Notes: generated by a model not told the origin, from the letters alone. 32,532 nt of DNA from Candidatus Gastranaerophilales bacterium (GCA_944325825.1 CALVBP010000023.1:1-32532); one strand, 5' to 3'; counted from the first letter of the stretch, positions 8,549 to 17,045 are shown. Made by a program: numbers and translations.

Positions 8549-9937
8549 ATGGTTAGTGTAAATTTTCAAAATGTAAAGGTTTATCCAACGAGCGGCGTGG
8601 CAGAAAAGGTTCAGACCGCTCCTTTCTCTGCGCATACAAAGTCCCCTGAAGTACACTCTCCATCCTTCAAAGCAGAAGGCTATACAGATGCTGTTACCGT
8701 AAGAACACAATTAACAACCAGCGATGAAAAAAAGAAGTATAATGAAATATCCAAAGAACTGAGTTCAAGCTATAAGAAAAAGCTTGATTACGCCCTTAAA
8801 TCAGGTATTTTATTAAAAAACAATTCTGATGATAAAAGCTCTGTTTTAGATAATTTACACAAAATCCTCAAAGAAGAAAGAGACCCCGGTTTAGACGGAA
8901 GAACTATAGTACAGGAATGCCTGGATATTATCAGCAACCCTTATGTTATTACGCAAACCTGTGAAGATATTCCAAAAGAATACAAGATTCCGATTATAGG
9001 TTTGATTACAAATTTGTCCGAAAATATGAATGAGATTAAGCAGACTAGTCAAGCTCTGGATGAAATGCATACGGGAACCTGTCCTACAGCAAGTATTGAA
9101 TTTGACCTTGCAACTAAAAATCCTGCCGAATTTTTCCGGATTGTTGAAGGATTAACTTCGCCAAAAAATGAAGCTTATAAAATTATTGATATGAATAGTC
9201 TTTCAGAAAAAACTCTTGATGCAGTATGGCTTTTAAATAAGTTCAAAACTCCTCATGAAATAGTGGATTTTGATAAAGCAGTCGTTCTGCTTAAACCGGA
9301 TGAAAACGCTATTATAAGAGCCCGCATTCAAAATAACCACAGAGATAAAGGAGAACGCTCCATAATTGATGTTCTTATGCAGTCTACAATGATGCAGCTT
9401 GGCTCACAGCAAACTTATGACTCTCTTACAGATAAACGGGAACCAAATGCCTGGACTGAAGAAGACGGCGGCTTAATTGAATTTGAAAAAACGTATGTAG
9501 AATCTGTTATGGAAAATAAAAATACCATTTCCGTAATCTATCAATCAGTAGATGAAAACGGAAAGCTAAAAGGTTATGAAAAAGATTTTGCGACAATAAA
9601 GAAAGAGCTTCTTGATACTCTAAACATGGGCTACAACGTAATTATCGGATATACCTGGCCTGACCCGGAAAACGATAACAAACTTGCCGGTCATGAAATC
9701 ACTATTGTGGGATATAAAACAGCCCCCAGCGGAGAACTAATATTTATATGTCAGGATTCTGATGACGGTCTTGATGCACCGGTCGAAATGCCGGAATCGT
9801 TCTTAATCCCGAGTATTCACCATGCCGGAATTCCGGAAGAGATTGCAACCCGTGATTTTGAATACGAAGACAGCTGGAAAGTCGGACTAAAAGATTTCGA
9901 AAAAATTCAACAGGATAAGAAAAATCAAAAACCGTAA
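8549..9937 (+). CDS. Lineage-type hypothetical, possible papain-like fold cysteine hydrolase
   Basis: The 462-residue protein is not a family I can name. The N-terminus holds PSFKAE (residues 38-43), a motif shared in style with two other hypotheticals here. Residues 50-110 are charged and helical. A Cys-centred segment, HTGTCPTASIEFDLA (Cys178 at the start of a helix), is followed far downstream by GHEITIVGYK (His382 starting a strand), a hairpin, then FICQDSDDG (Asp403). Cys, then His-strand-turn-strand-Asp, is the order in papain-like and C39-like peptidases, so a protease or transglutaminase-like activity is possible but unproven. No signal peptide or membrane segment is seen and no clear RBS precedes the ATG. 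The 3' end overlaps the convergent amidohydrolase gene by 13 bp. Confidence 0.7.
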   Translation: MVSVNFQNVKVYPTSGVAEKVQTAPFSAHTKSPEVHSPSFKAEGYTDAVTVRTQLTTSDEKKKYNEISKELSSSYKKKLDYALKSGILLKNNSDDKSSVLDNLHKILKEERDPGLDGRTIVQECLDIISNPYVITQTCEDIPKEYKIPIIGLITNLSENMNEIKQTSQALDEMHTGTCPTASIEFDLATKNPAEFFRIVEGLTSPKNEAYKIIDMNSLSEKTLDAVWLLNKFKTPHEIVDFDKAVVLLKPDENAIIRARIQNNHRDKGERSIIDVLMQSTMMQLGSQQTYDSLTDKREPNAWTEEDGGLIEFEKTYVESVMENKNTISVIYQSVDENGKLKGYEKDFATIKKELLDTLNMGYNVIIGYTWPDPENDNKLAGHEITIVGYKTAPSGELIFICQDSDDGLDAPVEMPESFLIPSIHHAGIPEEIATRDFEYEDSWKVGLKDFEKIQQDKKNQKP

Positions 9938-10764
9938 AGTTTTCTTGCATTTTCAGATAGCAGATTTTCAAGAAGGCTTTCGTCGTTGAATCTTTCTAAA
10001 ACTCTTTGCTTGAATATCTTAAGGTTTTTTAAATAGCTTTCACGTGAATGATTAAATTTCCCAACCGGGGCATCAGTACCCCAGAGTATTCTGTAAGTTT
10101 GGTCGCCCTTTCGGGTTTTTCTGAGACTTTCAATCAGCAGTAGCGTATCTTCCATACTCTCATTAAGTCTCTCAAAGGCAAAGTCTATCCAGGAAACATC
10201 TACATATAAATTTGCCCTGTCATTTTCCACCGCATCAAGAAGTATTTCTATAGCCATTTTATGACAATCTTTCGGACCCGTTGATAAATGTCCTAAAATA
10301 ACAGGAACCTCCGGAAACTCCTGTGCTTTTTTATAAATTAAAACGGGAGAAGAAAATCGTGATTTAATATGTCCGGAATGATAAAGACACGGTTTCTTAA
10401 ACTCTCTTGCCAGTTCCAAATACTTATTATATTTATCACTGTCAGCCGGAAGACGCATGTATTCCGGATGAATCTTTAGACCCACAAATTCAGGATGATT
10501 TTCCAATAAATTTCTTATAACACAATTATTTACTGCGGCATTAGGCTGGCAGACAGCCAGTGGCTTTAATTTAGGATATCTTTTGGCAACTTCAAGCATT
10601 TCAGTATTACACTCGTATTCATCGCAAATACCGGCTGTTGAATCTATTCCGTTTAAATTGGAACAAACAGCATAATCTGCCTCTTTAATAATATTAATAA
10701 GATACTCAGGTGTAAAATTTCCCCATTCGGAATTTCCTATATGGACATGGGAATCTATAATCAT
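9925..10764 (-). CDS. Amidohydrolase-family (TIM-barrel) metal-dependent hydrolase
   Basis: The 279-residue protein belongs to the amidohydrolase_2 type. It has the N-terminal metal motif DSHVHIG (His6, His8), a strand GLKIHPEY, metal-ligand-like His in LYHSGH and VILGHLS, and the terminal catalytic Asp in ILWGTDAPVG. The substrate cannot be read from the sequence; relatives act as decarboxylases, lactonases or hydrolases. The ATG overlaps the stop of radA by 4 bp (ATGA), so it is translationally coupled as the last gene of the lysM-radA run. Its 3' end overlaps the convergent 462-aa gene by 13 bp. No link between its activity and RadA is evident. Confidence 0.8.
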   Translation of the reverse strand: MIIDSHVHIGNSEWGNFTPEYLINIIKEADYAVCSNLNGIDSTAGICDEYECNTEMLEVAKRYPKLKPLAVCQPNAAVNNCVIRNLLENHPEFVGLKIHPEYMRLPADSDKYNKYLELAREFKKPCLYHSGHIKSRFSSPVLIYKKAQEFPEVPVILGHLSTGPKDCHKMAIEILLDAVENDRANLYVDVSWIDFAFERLNESMEDTLLLIESLRKTRKGDQTYRILWGTDAPVGKFNHSRESYLKNLKIFKQRVLERFNDESLLENLLSENARKLYGF

Positions 10765-12134
10765 TTAGATACCGCCTTAAAAATAGCATCCACTATTTTT
10801 TTTATTTTGATAATTTCTATACCTTTGATATCTTCAGACACTTCATTAGAGGCAGGAATTATTATCTTTTTAAATCCGAGTTTTTGAGCCTCATTTATTC
10901 TTTTATCAATATGGTTAACCGCTCTTATTTCTCCTGAAAGACCTATTTCACCGACAATTGCAGTATGAGAATCAAAAACCACATCCCTCACACAGGTGAT
11001 AATAGCAAGTGCTATTCCTAAATCCGCAGCCGGCTCTGAAACATCAATTCCGCCAATTACATTTACATACACATCCTGCTTTGAAAGATTAAGCCCGATT
11101 CTTTTTTCCAGCACTGCTAATATTTGCAGAACCCTGCTTAAGTCAACCCCGTTAGAAACCCTTCTCGGAGCAGGGTAAGGAGTAGTTCCGACGAGCGCCT
11201 GTATTTCAACAAGCAAAGGTCTTGTTCCTTCGTTAGTGACAATGATAGTACTTCCCGGAGTTTGAGTTTGATTGTATTCTTTTAAAAATAATTCGCTCGG
11301 GTTTATAACCTCGATTAAGCCTTTTGAGCCCATCTCAAAAATACCCACTTCTGAAGTGTTTCCAAATCTGTTTTTAATTGAGCGTAAAATTCTGTATGTC
11401 TTATACTTATCTCCTTCAAACTGGATAACGGCATCAACCATATGTTCAAGGACTTTAGGCCCTGCAATATTACCTTCTTTCGTCACATGCCCGATTACAA
11501 TAACAGAAATATTATTGGTTTTAGCTACCCCCATCAGCTCGTTGCAGCATTCTCTTATCTGAGAAACACTCCCTGCAGAACTCTGTATCATAGAAGTATA
11601 AATAGCCTGAATACTGTCTACAATAACTAAATCCGGTCTCATTTCAAGAATATGTTTTTTTATAAGCTCAAAATTTGTCTGGGGGTAAATATAAAGATTA
11701 TCGGATTTAACGCCCAGTCTTTCGGCTCTCAGCTTAATCTGGCTTGAAGATTCTTCTGCTGAAATATAAAGGACTTTTTTACCGAGTCTTGAAAGTTCGC
11801 CGCTTGTTTGAAGAAGAATTGTTGATTTCCCTATTCCGGGATCCCCTGCAATTAAAACAAGAGAGCCTTGAACGATTCCACCCCCCAGGACTCTGTCAAA
11901 CTCAGAAATTCCTGTAGAAACACGTATCTCCGTATCCATTTTAATCTCGCTAAGGCGTTTGGGAGGATTCTTATCCGGCAGCAAATCTTCTTGATTTCCA
12001 CCGGCTGCGGATTTACTTCCAAAGACCTCTTCAACAAAAGAACCCCAGCTGCCGCATTCAGGACATTTGCCTAAATAGCCGGCTGTTTCATAGCCGCAAC
12101 TTTGACAGACGTATTTGGACTTAACTTTTGCCAT
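10761..12134 (-). CDS. radA: DNA repair protein RadA/Sms
   Basis: RadA is a RecA-like helicase that extends D-loops in recombination, repair and transformation. The 457-residue product has a four-cysteine zinc finger (Cys10, 13, 24, 27), the RecA-type ATPase with Walker A GDPGIGKST at 97-105 and Walker B LVIVDSIQ near 169-176, the RadA signature KNRFG at 254-258, and a C-terminal Lon-protease-like domain (IGGIDVSEPAADLGIALAI and IVGEIGLSGEIRAV). Length is typical (about 450-460). It lies 6 bp after the LysM gene and overlaps the amidohydrolase start. With comEC and the DprA-like gene it adds to the recombination/transformation gene content of this stretch. Confidence 0.96.
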   Translation of the reverse strand: MAKVKSKYVCQSCGYETAGYLGKCPECGSWGSFVEEVFGSKSAAGGNQEDLLPDKNPPKRLSEIKMDTEIRVSTGISEFDRVLGGGIVQGSLVLIAGDPGIGKSTILLQTSGELSRLGKKVLYISAEESSSQIKLRAERLGVKSDNLYIYPQTNFELIKKHILEMRPDLVIVDSIQAIYTSMIQSSAGSVSQIRECCNELMGVAKTNNISVIVIGHVTKEGNIAGPKVLEHMVDAVIQFEGDKYKTYRILRSIKNRFGNTSEVGIFEMGSKGLIEVINPSELFLKEYNQTQTPGSTIIVTNEGTRPLLVEIQALVGTTPYPAPRRVSNGVDLSRVLQILAVLEKRIGLNLSKQDVYVNVIGGIDVSEPAADLGIALAIITCVRDVVFDSHTAIVGEIGLSGEIRAVNHIDKRINEAQKLGFKKIIIPASNEVSEDIKGIEIIKIKKIVDAIFKAVSK

Positions 12135-12140
12135 ATCTTA

Positions 12141-12692
12141 TTAGTTCATAGGAATAATTAACTTTTGACCGATAGATAACGCATTAGGATTGGCCATTTT
12201 ATTTACATCCTGTATTGCATTAACTTTGTTCATATCAAAAGAGCCGTAAAATCTTATAACAATACTTTCTAAAGTATCTCCTTCTTTAACCACATATTCT
12301 TCGTTAGCAAGAACAGGGGCTGCCGGTTTTGCAGAAGCGGTATCTGCAGGTATAAATGAGAACTTGCCTGATTCAGCCGCTGCTTTTTTAGGAGGTACTA
12401 CAATATCATCTTTAGGGGTAGAAAAACTTACTAAAAGACTTACAAGAGTGGTGATGGCGAGAGTAACGATTACACCTATTATCAACCCTGTAACGAAATA
12501 AACTTGAGGAGCTTTTTCATTTTTGTTAGGCTTTACACCAAACGACTGCCAAAGAACATCAAGTTCTCTTGTTTTATTTTGCGATTTATAGAAATCTTCA
12601 TCTTGATGCAGCCTGTTATAACGGGATAATTTCTCCATCATAGCGACTTTTTCTCTGGTAATGTTTGATCTTCTAAGTGTCGTACTGTTCAT
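12141..12692 (-). CDS. Membrane-anchored LysM-domain protein
   Basis: The 183-residue protein has a cytoplasmic N-terminal ~60 residues rich in Arg/Lys and Gln. One membrane segment follows at about 64-90 (VYFVTGLIIGVIVTLAITTLVSLLVSF), then a Pro/Ala-rich linker (~92-130). A single LysM module spans 132-182 (YVVKEGDTLESIVIRFYG ... LSIGQKLIIPMN). LysM binds N-acetylglucosamine-containing glycans, so the C-terminus probably touches peptidoglycan in the periplasm. RBS AGAGGTGAT is clear. It heads the run lysM-radA-amidohydrolase. Its role could be tethering the envelope or anchoring a septal complex; nothing here decides. Confidence 0.85.
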   Translation of the reverse strand: MNSTTLRRSNITREKVAMMEKLSRYNRLHQDEDFYKSQNKTRELDVLWQSFGVKPNKNEKAPQVYFVTGLIIGVIVTLAITTLVSLLVSFSTPKDDIVVPPKKAAAESGKFSFIPADTASAKPAAPVLANEEYVVKEGDTLESIVIRFYGSFDMNKVNAIQDVNKMANPNALSIGQKLIIPMN

Positions 12693-12982
12693 ATCACCTC
12701 TTAAACTGCATGGAATCTAACCCTACCATACAATACCAAACTTAACATAAAAAAGGTTTTTGCGCAAATTTGTAAAGAGCTATGTTAAATTATATTAAGG
12801 ATAAAAGTTTAACGGACAGTGAAAATCCTTGATTTTATATAAGGATTATTTAAATCTATTTCTACGGTATTATTTTGTTACATTTATCACGTTTTTAGAA
12901 GATGAACTTATTTTTCTTTCTTATTAATTACGAAGCAAAAATAAAAGCACAAAAGAAAGAAAGAAAGTTTTTCCGAAATTAA
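12693..12982. other. 290-bp gene-free stretch with nested dyads
   Basis: No coding frame is supported. TTAACATA (12742-12749) and TATGTTAA (12781-12788) are inverted around the 10-bp palindrome TTTGCGCAAA (12759-12768). AATCCTT (12824-12830) can pair with AAGGATT (12841-12847) or, as ATCCTT, with AAGGAT at 12797-12802. GGTATTATTTTGTTACA at 12866-12882 is a weak copy (13/17) of the recurrent 17-bp element. Near 12908-12975 a pyrimidine run (TTTTTCTTTCTT) faces a purine run (AAAGAAAGAAAGAAAG). The stretch separates xerD from lysM and probably holds the lysM-radA promoter. Confidence 0.5.
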
Positions 12983-13840
12983 CTAGTCTGGATTAATACT
13001 AAAATAAACCTCTTTTAATCGTTTCTTGCTTATATGAGTGTAAAGCTGGGTAGTAGAAACATCACTGTGTCCTAAAAGTTCCTGCACCACCCTTAAATCA
13101 GCACCGTTTTCAAGCAAGTGTGTCGCAAAGCTGTGTCTTAATGTATGCGGTGAAATATTCTTGTGTATTAATTTTCCCCTGTTATGAATAAATGTATAAA
13201 TGTCTTGACGATTTATAAATCTGCCATGCTCATTTATTAAAAGTTTTTTAGTATTCAAATTAAATTTCTTCAAAATAAGTTCCCGCTCCGGATAATATTC
13301 CCGAAGAACCCTTACCGCCGCTTCACCCATAGGAATCACACGCTCTTTAGAACCTTTTCCAAAGCATCTTACGTATTTTGAACTTATATCTATATCAGAC
13401 GTTTTAAGGTTAACGAGCTCGGAGACCCTGAGTCCGCAGCTATATAAAAGCTCCATCATAACTTGCTCTAAGGGGTTTAATCCGCTGTGAAGCATCTCTT
13501 CAACCTCTTTGAGAGTTATAACTTTTGGCAGTCTCTGGGGAACTTTTGGTTGTTCTAAAGTTGAGGCAGGGTTTTTGGTAATAATATTCATAGCATATGC
13601 CCATCTAAAAAAGCCTCTGAGCGAAGCAACTTTTCTTATAATACTTGTCGGAGCAAGATTTCTTTCTTTCAGTATCCGAACATAACTATTAATATCATTC
13701 CTTCCTATAGATTGAATGTCTTTACCGCTTAACCTGCTCCCAAAATCATAAAGGTCTCTTCTATAGGCATCTATTGTATTGGCAGAAAGCCCTTTTTCAA
13801 GTTCCAAATATTCAAGATATTGAGAAATAGTATCATACAT
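12983..13840 (-). CDS. xerD: Xer-family tyrosine recombinase (XerD-like)
   Basis: Xer recombinases resolve chromosome dimers at dif. The 285-residue product has the SAM-like core-binding domain (residues 1-90, including LSANTIDAYRRDL) and a catalytic domain with Arg138 (CGLRVSEL), Lys162 (FGKGSKERVIP), His232 and Arg235 (HTLRHSFATHL), His258 (LLGHSDVSTTQLYTH) and nucleophile Tyr267. All six active-site positions are intact. The GHSD form is nearer XerD than XerC, but it may be the only Xer in this genome. The start lies 2 bp after the dacB stop. No integron or phage genes are adjacent, supporting a housekeeping role. Confidence 0.88.
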   Translation of the reverse strand: MYDTISQYLEYLELEKGLSANTIDAYRRDLYDFGSRLSGKDIQSIGRNDINSYVRILKERNLAPTSIIRKVASLRGFFRWAYAMNIITKNPASTLEQPKVPQRLPKVITLKEVEEMLHSGLNPLEQVMMELLYSCGLRVSELVNLKTSDIDISSKYVRCFGKGSKERVIPMGEAAVRVLREYYPERELILKKFNLNTKKLLINEHGRFINRQDIYTFIHNRGKLIHKNISPHTLRHSFATHLLENGADLRVVQELLGHSDVSTTQLYTHISKKRLKEVYFSINPD

Positions 13841-13842
13841 CT

Positions 13843-15177
13843 TTACAGCCTTAAGTAAGCTTCTCTTATAATATAATCTTCAAGACTCTTTCTGTCTGAT
13901 TCACTAAATTTCATATCATTATTAATTATACAAAAAGCATATTTTTTGCCGCTCTTAGATGTTAAAAATCCTGCAAGAGAGCTTATATCACTGTGTGTTC
14001 CGGTTTTTGCCCTCATAGAATCTTTTATAGGCAGGAGCCTGCCGGACAGAGTTCCTTCTCCAGGAGCAGCAAGTTTTTCAATAATAGGATTATTCTTATT
14101 AACTATTAAAAAATCCGTAACAAAGTTTGCAGTTACATAATCGTCCTTTGAGACTCCGCTTCCGTCGACAACTTTATATTCAGAATTATTTAAATTATTC
14201 CTCTTACAATATTCATTAAACATTTTAATTCCGCAAACGTCAGAACCGGAAACAGAATTACAATATTTTCCCCCGGCTAATTTAAATAAAGTTTCCGCAA
14301 CCAGATTATTACTGTTCTTTAAAACATCATCAACCGCTCTATCTATACTATGGGTATACTTATATACAAATTCATCTGAAGGTTTTAGCCTATCCTGTAC
14401 AAAGGCTTCTTTTAAATATACTTTTCTGTTCTCCAAAGCCTTTTTAAGCTGAAAATTAAAATATTTCTTTAAATTGATGACAGGAAAAGTTTTAACTACA
14501 GGATGACTGACCGTTCCTGTCAGAACAAGAATATTTTCTGAAATCGCATTATCTTTTTCAATAAGAACATCCGTTGTATCAGAAGTTATAACATTATTCC
14601 TAAAAACAAACGGATAGCCAGTGGGGTTTATAATTAAAGCATTTTGACCTCGCTCGGACGGCATTATTGTAAGTTTCATCAGATTTTTGTCAAGATTATA
14701 TGAACCGAAAGGAGGAGTATAAATATCCCACAAATCCTCTTCTTGCCAACCATTACCCCAGAGTTTGTTATCAAGAATACTGTCGTCTATATAAACCCTG
14801 TTTGTTTCAACCGGAATATTTTTAACAATAGCTTTTAAATCTTTTGAACTCAAATAAGGATCAGCACCTAATTTAAGGACATAGGAATCCTCGCCTCTTG
14901 AATATAGTTCGGTTGAAAACTCATAATCCTCACCGAGGGTCTCTACTATCGGTATTATTGTCAATAGCTTTTGAACCGAAGCCGGATTTACCAGTTTGTC
15001 ATCGTTTTTGGAATATACAACCTTTCCTGTTTCAACATCTTTTATAGAAACATAAATTCTATTTTGATTAACCCCAGATGTCTTTACAACAGAAGAAATT
15101 CCACCCTTTACAGCCTTTGCTTGAACAGAAAGAGGTAAAAAAAACAATATAAATAAAACTAATAAGAGTTTTTTCAT
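13843..15177 (-). CDS. dacB: D-alanyl-D-alanine carboxypeptidase/endopeptidase, PBP4 (DacB) family
   Basis: This penicillin-binding protein trims peptidoglycan stem peptides or cuts cross-links in the periplasm. The 444-residue product has a signal peptide (MKKLLLVLFILFFLPLSVQA) and the serine peptidase S13 motifs SVQK (Ser67-Lys70), SNN (289-291) and KTG (391-393), with the large insert between the first two motifs that marks PBP4/DacB. Length is typical. It sits 16 bp after the DUF374 gene and 2 bp before xerD, forming a compact minus-strand run. It supports a peptidoglycan-containing diderm envelope. Confidence 0.92.
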   Translation of the reverse strand: MKKLLLVLFILFFLPLSVQAKAVKGGISSVVKTSGVNQNRIYVSIKDVETGKVVYSKNDDKLVNPASVQKLLTIIPIVETLGEDYEFSTELYSRGEDSYVLKLGADPYLSSKDLKAIVKNIPVETNRVYIDDSILDNKLWGNGWQEEDLWDIYTPPFGSYNLDKNLMKLTIMPSERGQNALIINPTGYPFVFRNNVITSDTTDVLIEKDNAISENILVLTGTVSHPVVKTFPVINLKKYFNFQLKKALENRKVYLKEAFVQDRLKPSDEFVYKYTHSIDRAVDDVLKNSNNLVAETLFKLAGGKYCNSVSGSDVCGIKMFNEYCKRNNLNNSEYKVVDGSGVSKDDYVTANFVTDFLIVNKNNPIIEKLAAPGEGTLSGRLLPIKDSMRAKTGTHSDISSLAGFLTSKSGKKYAFCIINNDMKFSESDRKSLEDYIIREAYLRL

Positions 15178-15193
15178 CAGGCAGCACCTCCTG

Positions 15194-15883
15194 TTATTTT
15201 TTTATCCCCTTACGCCTGAAAAGACCATGCCAGTACACTTTTTCATACTCTTCAGGAGCTCTCCTTTCAAGCTCTTCCAGACTTGCTTGAAGTTCCTGAC
15301 GAGCTCTTTCATCGGATTCTTCATCCCCATCAGAAGGTACATATATGGGTTTACCGTACAAGTTGATAAGACGAACATCCAGTATCGGCATCCTAAAACC
15401 ATCCCATGATGGAAATTTTGTAAAATTAAAATTGGTAGAATACCAGTAAATCGGAACTATCGGAACCCCTGCAAGTTTTGCAATCTTTATTACCCCGTCT
15501 TTAACAATCCTTGCCGGACCTCTGGGTCCGTCTACCATCATCGCACAATTTTCACCGCTTTTTAATGCTTCTATCATTTGCATTGTAGCTTCTACGGCGC
15601 CCTTTTTACCTTTTGAACCTCTAATAAGCTTAAACCCCCATTTACCGACAACTCTTGCAATAACTTCGCCGTCTTTGGAACGGCTTATTAAAACATTTGT
15701 CTTTGCACGATGTTTAAGCCCGTGTATACAACATTGATGCGCATGCCACATGGCATAAATACACGGTTCAACCTCAGGGTTCTCTACTTCTACTATGTGG
15801 GTAAAAAATTCCTGAATCTTAAATATTAAATATACTAAATCCGATAATTTATCTACGTTATCTTTATTTAACAACCTTACCAT
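15194..15883 (-). CDS. DUF374-type lysophospholipid acyltransferase-like protein
   Basis: The 229-residue protein matches the DUF374 group of glycerolipid/lipid A-type acyltransferases. It has WHAHQ at 46-50 in the position of the HX4D-like start, VLISRSKDGEVIARVVGKWGFKLIRGS (64-90), MMVDGPRGPARIVKDGVIKIAKLAGVPIVPIYW (115-147) and FPSWDGFRMP. The DGPRGP block is diagnostic. The enzyme probably transfers an acyl chain onto a lipid or Kdo-lipid A precursor at the inner membrane; the exact substrate is unknown. It heads the run with dacB and xerD. No SD is seen before the ATG and a TATAAT lies 7 bp upstream, so initiation may be leaderless or start elsewhere. Confidence 0.8.
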   Translation of the reverse strand: MVRLLNKDNVDKLSDLVYLIFKIQEFFTHIVEVENPEVEPCIYAMWHAHQCCIHGLKHRAKTNVLISRSKDGEVIARVVGKWGFKLIRGSKGKKGAVEATMQMIEALKSGENCAMMVDGPRGPARIVKDGVIKIAKLAGVPIVPIYWYSTNFNFTKFPSWDGFRMPILDVRLINLYGKPIYVPSDGDEESDERARQELQASLEELERRAPEEYEKVYWHGLFRRKGIKK

Positions 15884-15889
15884 TCTTAA

Positions 15890-15895
15890 ATTATA
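15890..15895 (-). promoter_or_regulatory. Putative -10 box abutting the DUF374 start
   Basis: The minus strand reads TATAAT at 15895-15890, with the ATG at 15883. Transcription would begin at or next to the start codon. No SD-like sequence lies between them. No convincing -35 is visible. Confidence 0.4.
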
Positions 15896-15914
15896 CTATA
15901 AAAGCCCAAAAATG

Positions 15915-15923
15915 TGATATACT
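15915..15923 (+). promoter_or_regulatory. Putative extended -10 promoter for the 15939 gene
   Basis: TGATATACT fits an extended -10 (TGnTATACT) with no clear -35. The expected start is near 15930, right at the GGAGGG RBS (15930-15935), giving a very short leader. Confidence 0.4.
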
Positions 15924-15938
15924 TATTTCGGAGGGTCT

Positions 15939-16541
15939 ATGAAAAAATTTAAATATTTATTTGCATCTCTATTTTTAATACAAACTCTGGCTTTTGCAAA
16001 CTACAATGATATCTATATTGCAGATATTCAGTACGACTGGATAGATAAGTCAATGGTTGAAAAAGAAGCCATCATAAGTGAAATAAGAGATATTATTTTT
16101 GAAGATGAAATAACAAAAATAAAAGAGCTTAAAACTCAATTTAAAGATAGGCTAAAAGATAAAGATTATGTAGATCACTACTATGCGGCTTCTGCCGGAT
16201 ACAAAGAATATGGTGATTATAATATTTCAGCTTTTTATTTTGGCAAAATGAAAAGTATTTATATGTATGCGCTTCAGGATAAAAAAGATTTATCAAAAGC
16301 ATATTATTATGATGCTCTCGGAAGATTAAAATATATTGATTTTATTTACGGGGAATATCCTGATTATCCTTATTATTCAATTCAATATAGGATTTCCGGC
16401 AAGCCAATCAGCGCAATATATTTTGTGTCCAAAGATACGCAATACCTGTTTGAACCTGACGGAACATTTAAAGGAGTCTGGTACAAACATAATATGTATG
16501 ATGAACACTCTAAAGTTATTCTTACAAGGACTGCATATTAA
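15939..16541 (+). CDS. Secreted or periplasmic hypothetical protein
   Basis: The 200-residue protein has a signal peptide (MKKFKYLFASLFLIQTLAFA, cleavage likely after Ala20). The mature part is rich in Tyr, Asp and Lys. Residues 30-75 are helical and charged; the second half contains repeated Tyr-rich strands (YYDALGRLKYIDFIYGEYPDYPYYSIQYR) ending in FEPDGTFKGVWYKHNMYD, which resembles short YD-type beta hairpins. I do not recognise the family. RBS GGAGGG is strong. Its TAA stop shares one base with the ATG of pncC, so translation is coupled. A role with PncC cannot be inferred beyond co-expression. Confidence 0.75.
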   Translation: MKKFKYLFASLFLIQTLAFANYNDIYIADIQYDWIDKSMVEKEAIISEIRDIIFEDEITKIKELKTQFKDRLKDKDYVDHYYAASAGYKEYGDYNISAFYFGKMKSIYMYALQDKKDLSKAYYYDALGRLKYIDFIYGEYPDYPYYSIQYRISGKPISAIYFVSKDTQYLFEPDGTFKGVWYKHNMYDEHSKVILTRTAY

Positions 16542-17014
16542 TGAAATACGAAGAAGAAATCGGAAAAATTTTAATTAAAAAAAATTTGAAAATTTCCGTA
16601 ACAGAATCATGCACCGGCGGACTATTAAGTTCAAGGCTGACAGATGTAAGCGGAAGTTCTTCATATATAACGCTGAATCTGGTTACCTATGCTAACGAAG
16701 CTAAACAAAAGATGCTGGGGGTAAATTCCCGCACTCTTATAAATTTCGGAGCGGTAAGTGAAGAATGTGCTTATGAAATGGCAGAGGGTCTTTTTAATCT
16801 TACAGGTGCTGATATATGTGTATCTACAACAGGTATTGCCGGCCCTACCGGAGGAAGCATCGATAAGCCGGTCGGATTAATGTACTCAACTATTTATGCT
16901 AAAAACAAGCATCAAACCTATAAAATACTTCTTGACTCAAAGATTCCCAGAATTGAAATGAAAAAAGAATTTGTACAAAGAGTTTTAAAAAATATTTATG
17001 AATTTATTAAATAA
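16541..17014 (+). CDS. pncC: CinA C-terminal-domain protein, nicotinamide-nucleotide amidohydrolase PncC
   Basis: PncC deamidates NMN to nicotinate mononucleotide, recycling NAD by-products in the cytoplasm. In other bacteria the domain is fused to an N-terminal MoCF-like pyrophosphatase as CinA, a competence/damage-inducible protein. The 157-residue product is the stand-alone form: TESCTGGLLSSRLTDVSGSS at 21-40, VTYANEAKQKMLGV at 48-61, GAVSEE at 70-75 and GIAGPTGG at 98-105, all family signatures. It starts on the last base of the previous stop codon and ends just before a strong bidirectional terminator. Confidence 0.9.
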   Translation: MKYEEEIGKILIKKNLKISVTESCTGGLLSSRLTDVSGSSSYITLNLVTYANEAKQKMLGVNSRTLINFGAVSEECAYEMAEGLFNLTGADICVSTTGIAGPTGGSIDKPVGLMYSTIYAKNKHQTYKILLDSKIPRIEMKKEFVQRVLKNIYEFIK

Positions 17015-17041
17015 AAAAAGAGGTCTTAATGACCTCTTTTT
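17015..17041. terminator. Bidirectional intrinsic terminator between pncC and the ShlB-like gene
   Basis: AAAAGAGGTC (17016-17025) pairs with GACCTCTTTT (17031-17040) around the loop TTAAT. A-runs and T-runs flank the stem on both sides, so it can serve both convergent genes. Confidence 0.88.
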
Positions 17042-17045
17042 GTTC

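Noticed and set aside
12739..12790. Calling this a dif site
   Set aside because: The right arm fits, but the left arm is shifted by 4 bp and the central region is the wrong length; reported only as a dyad of unknown role.
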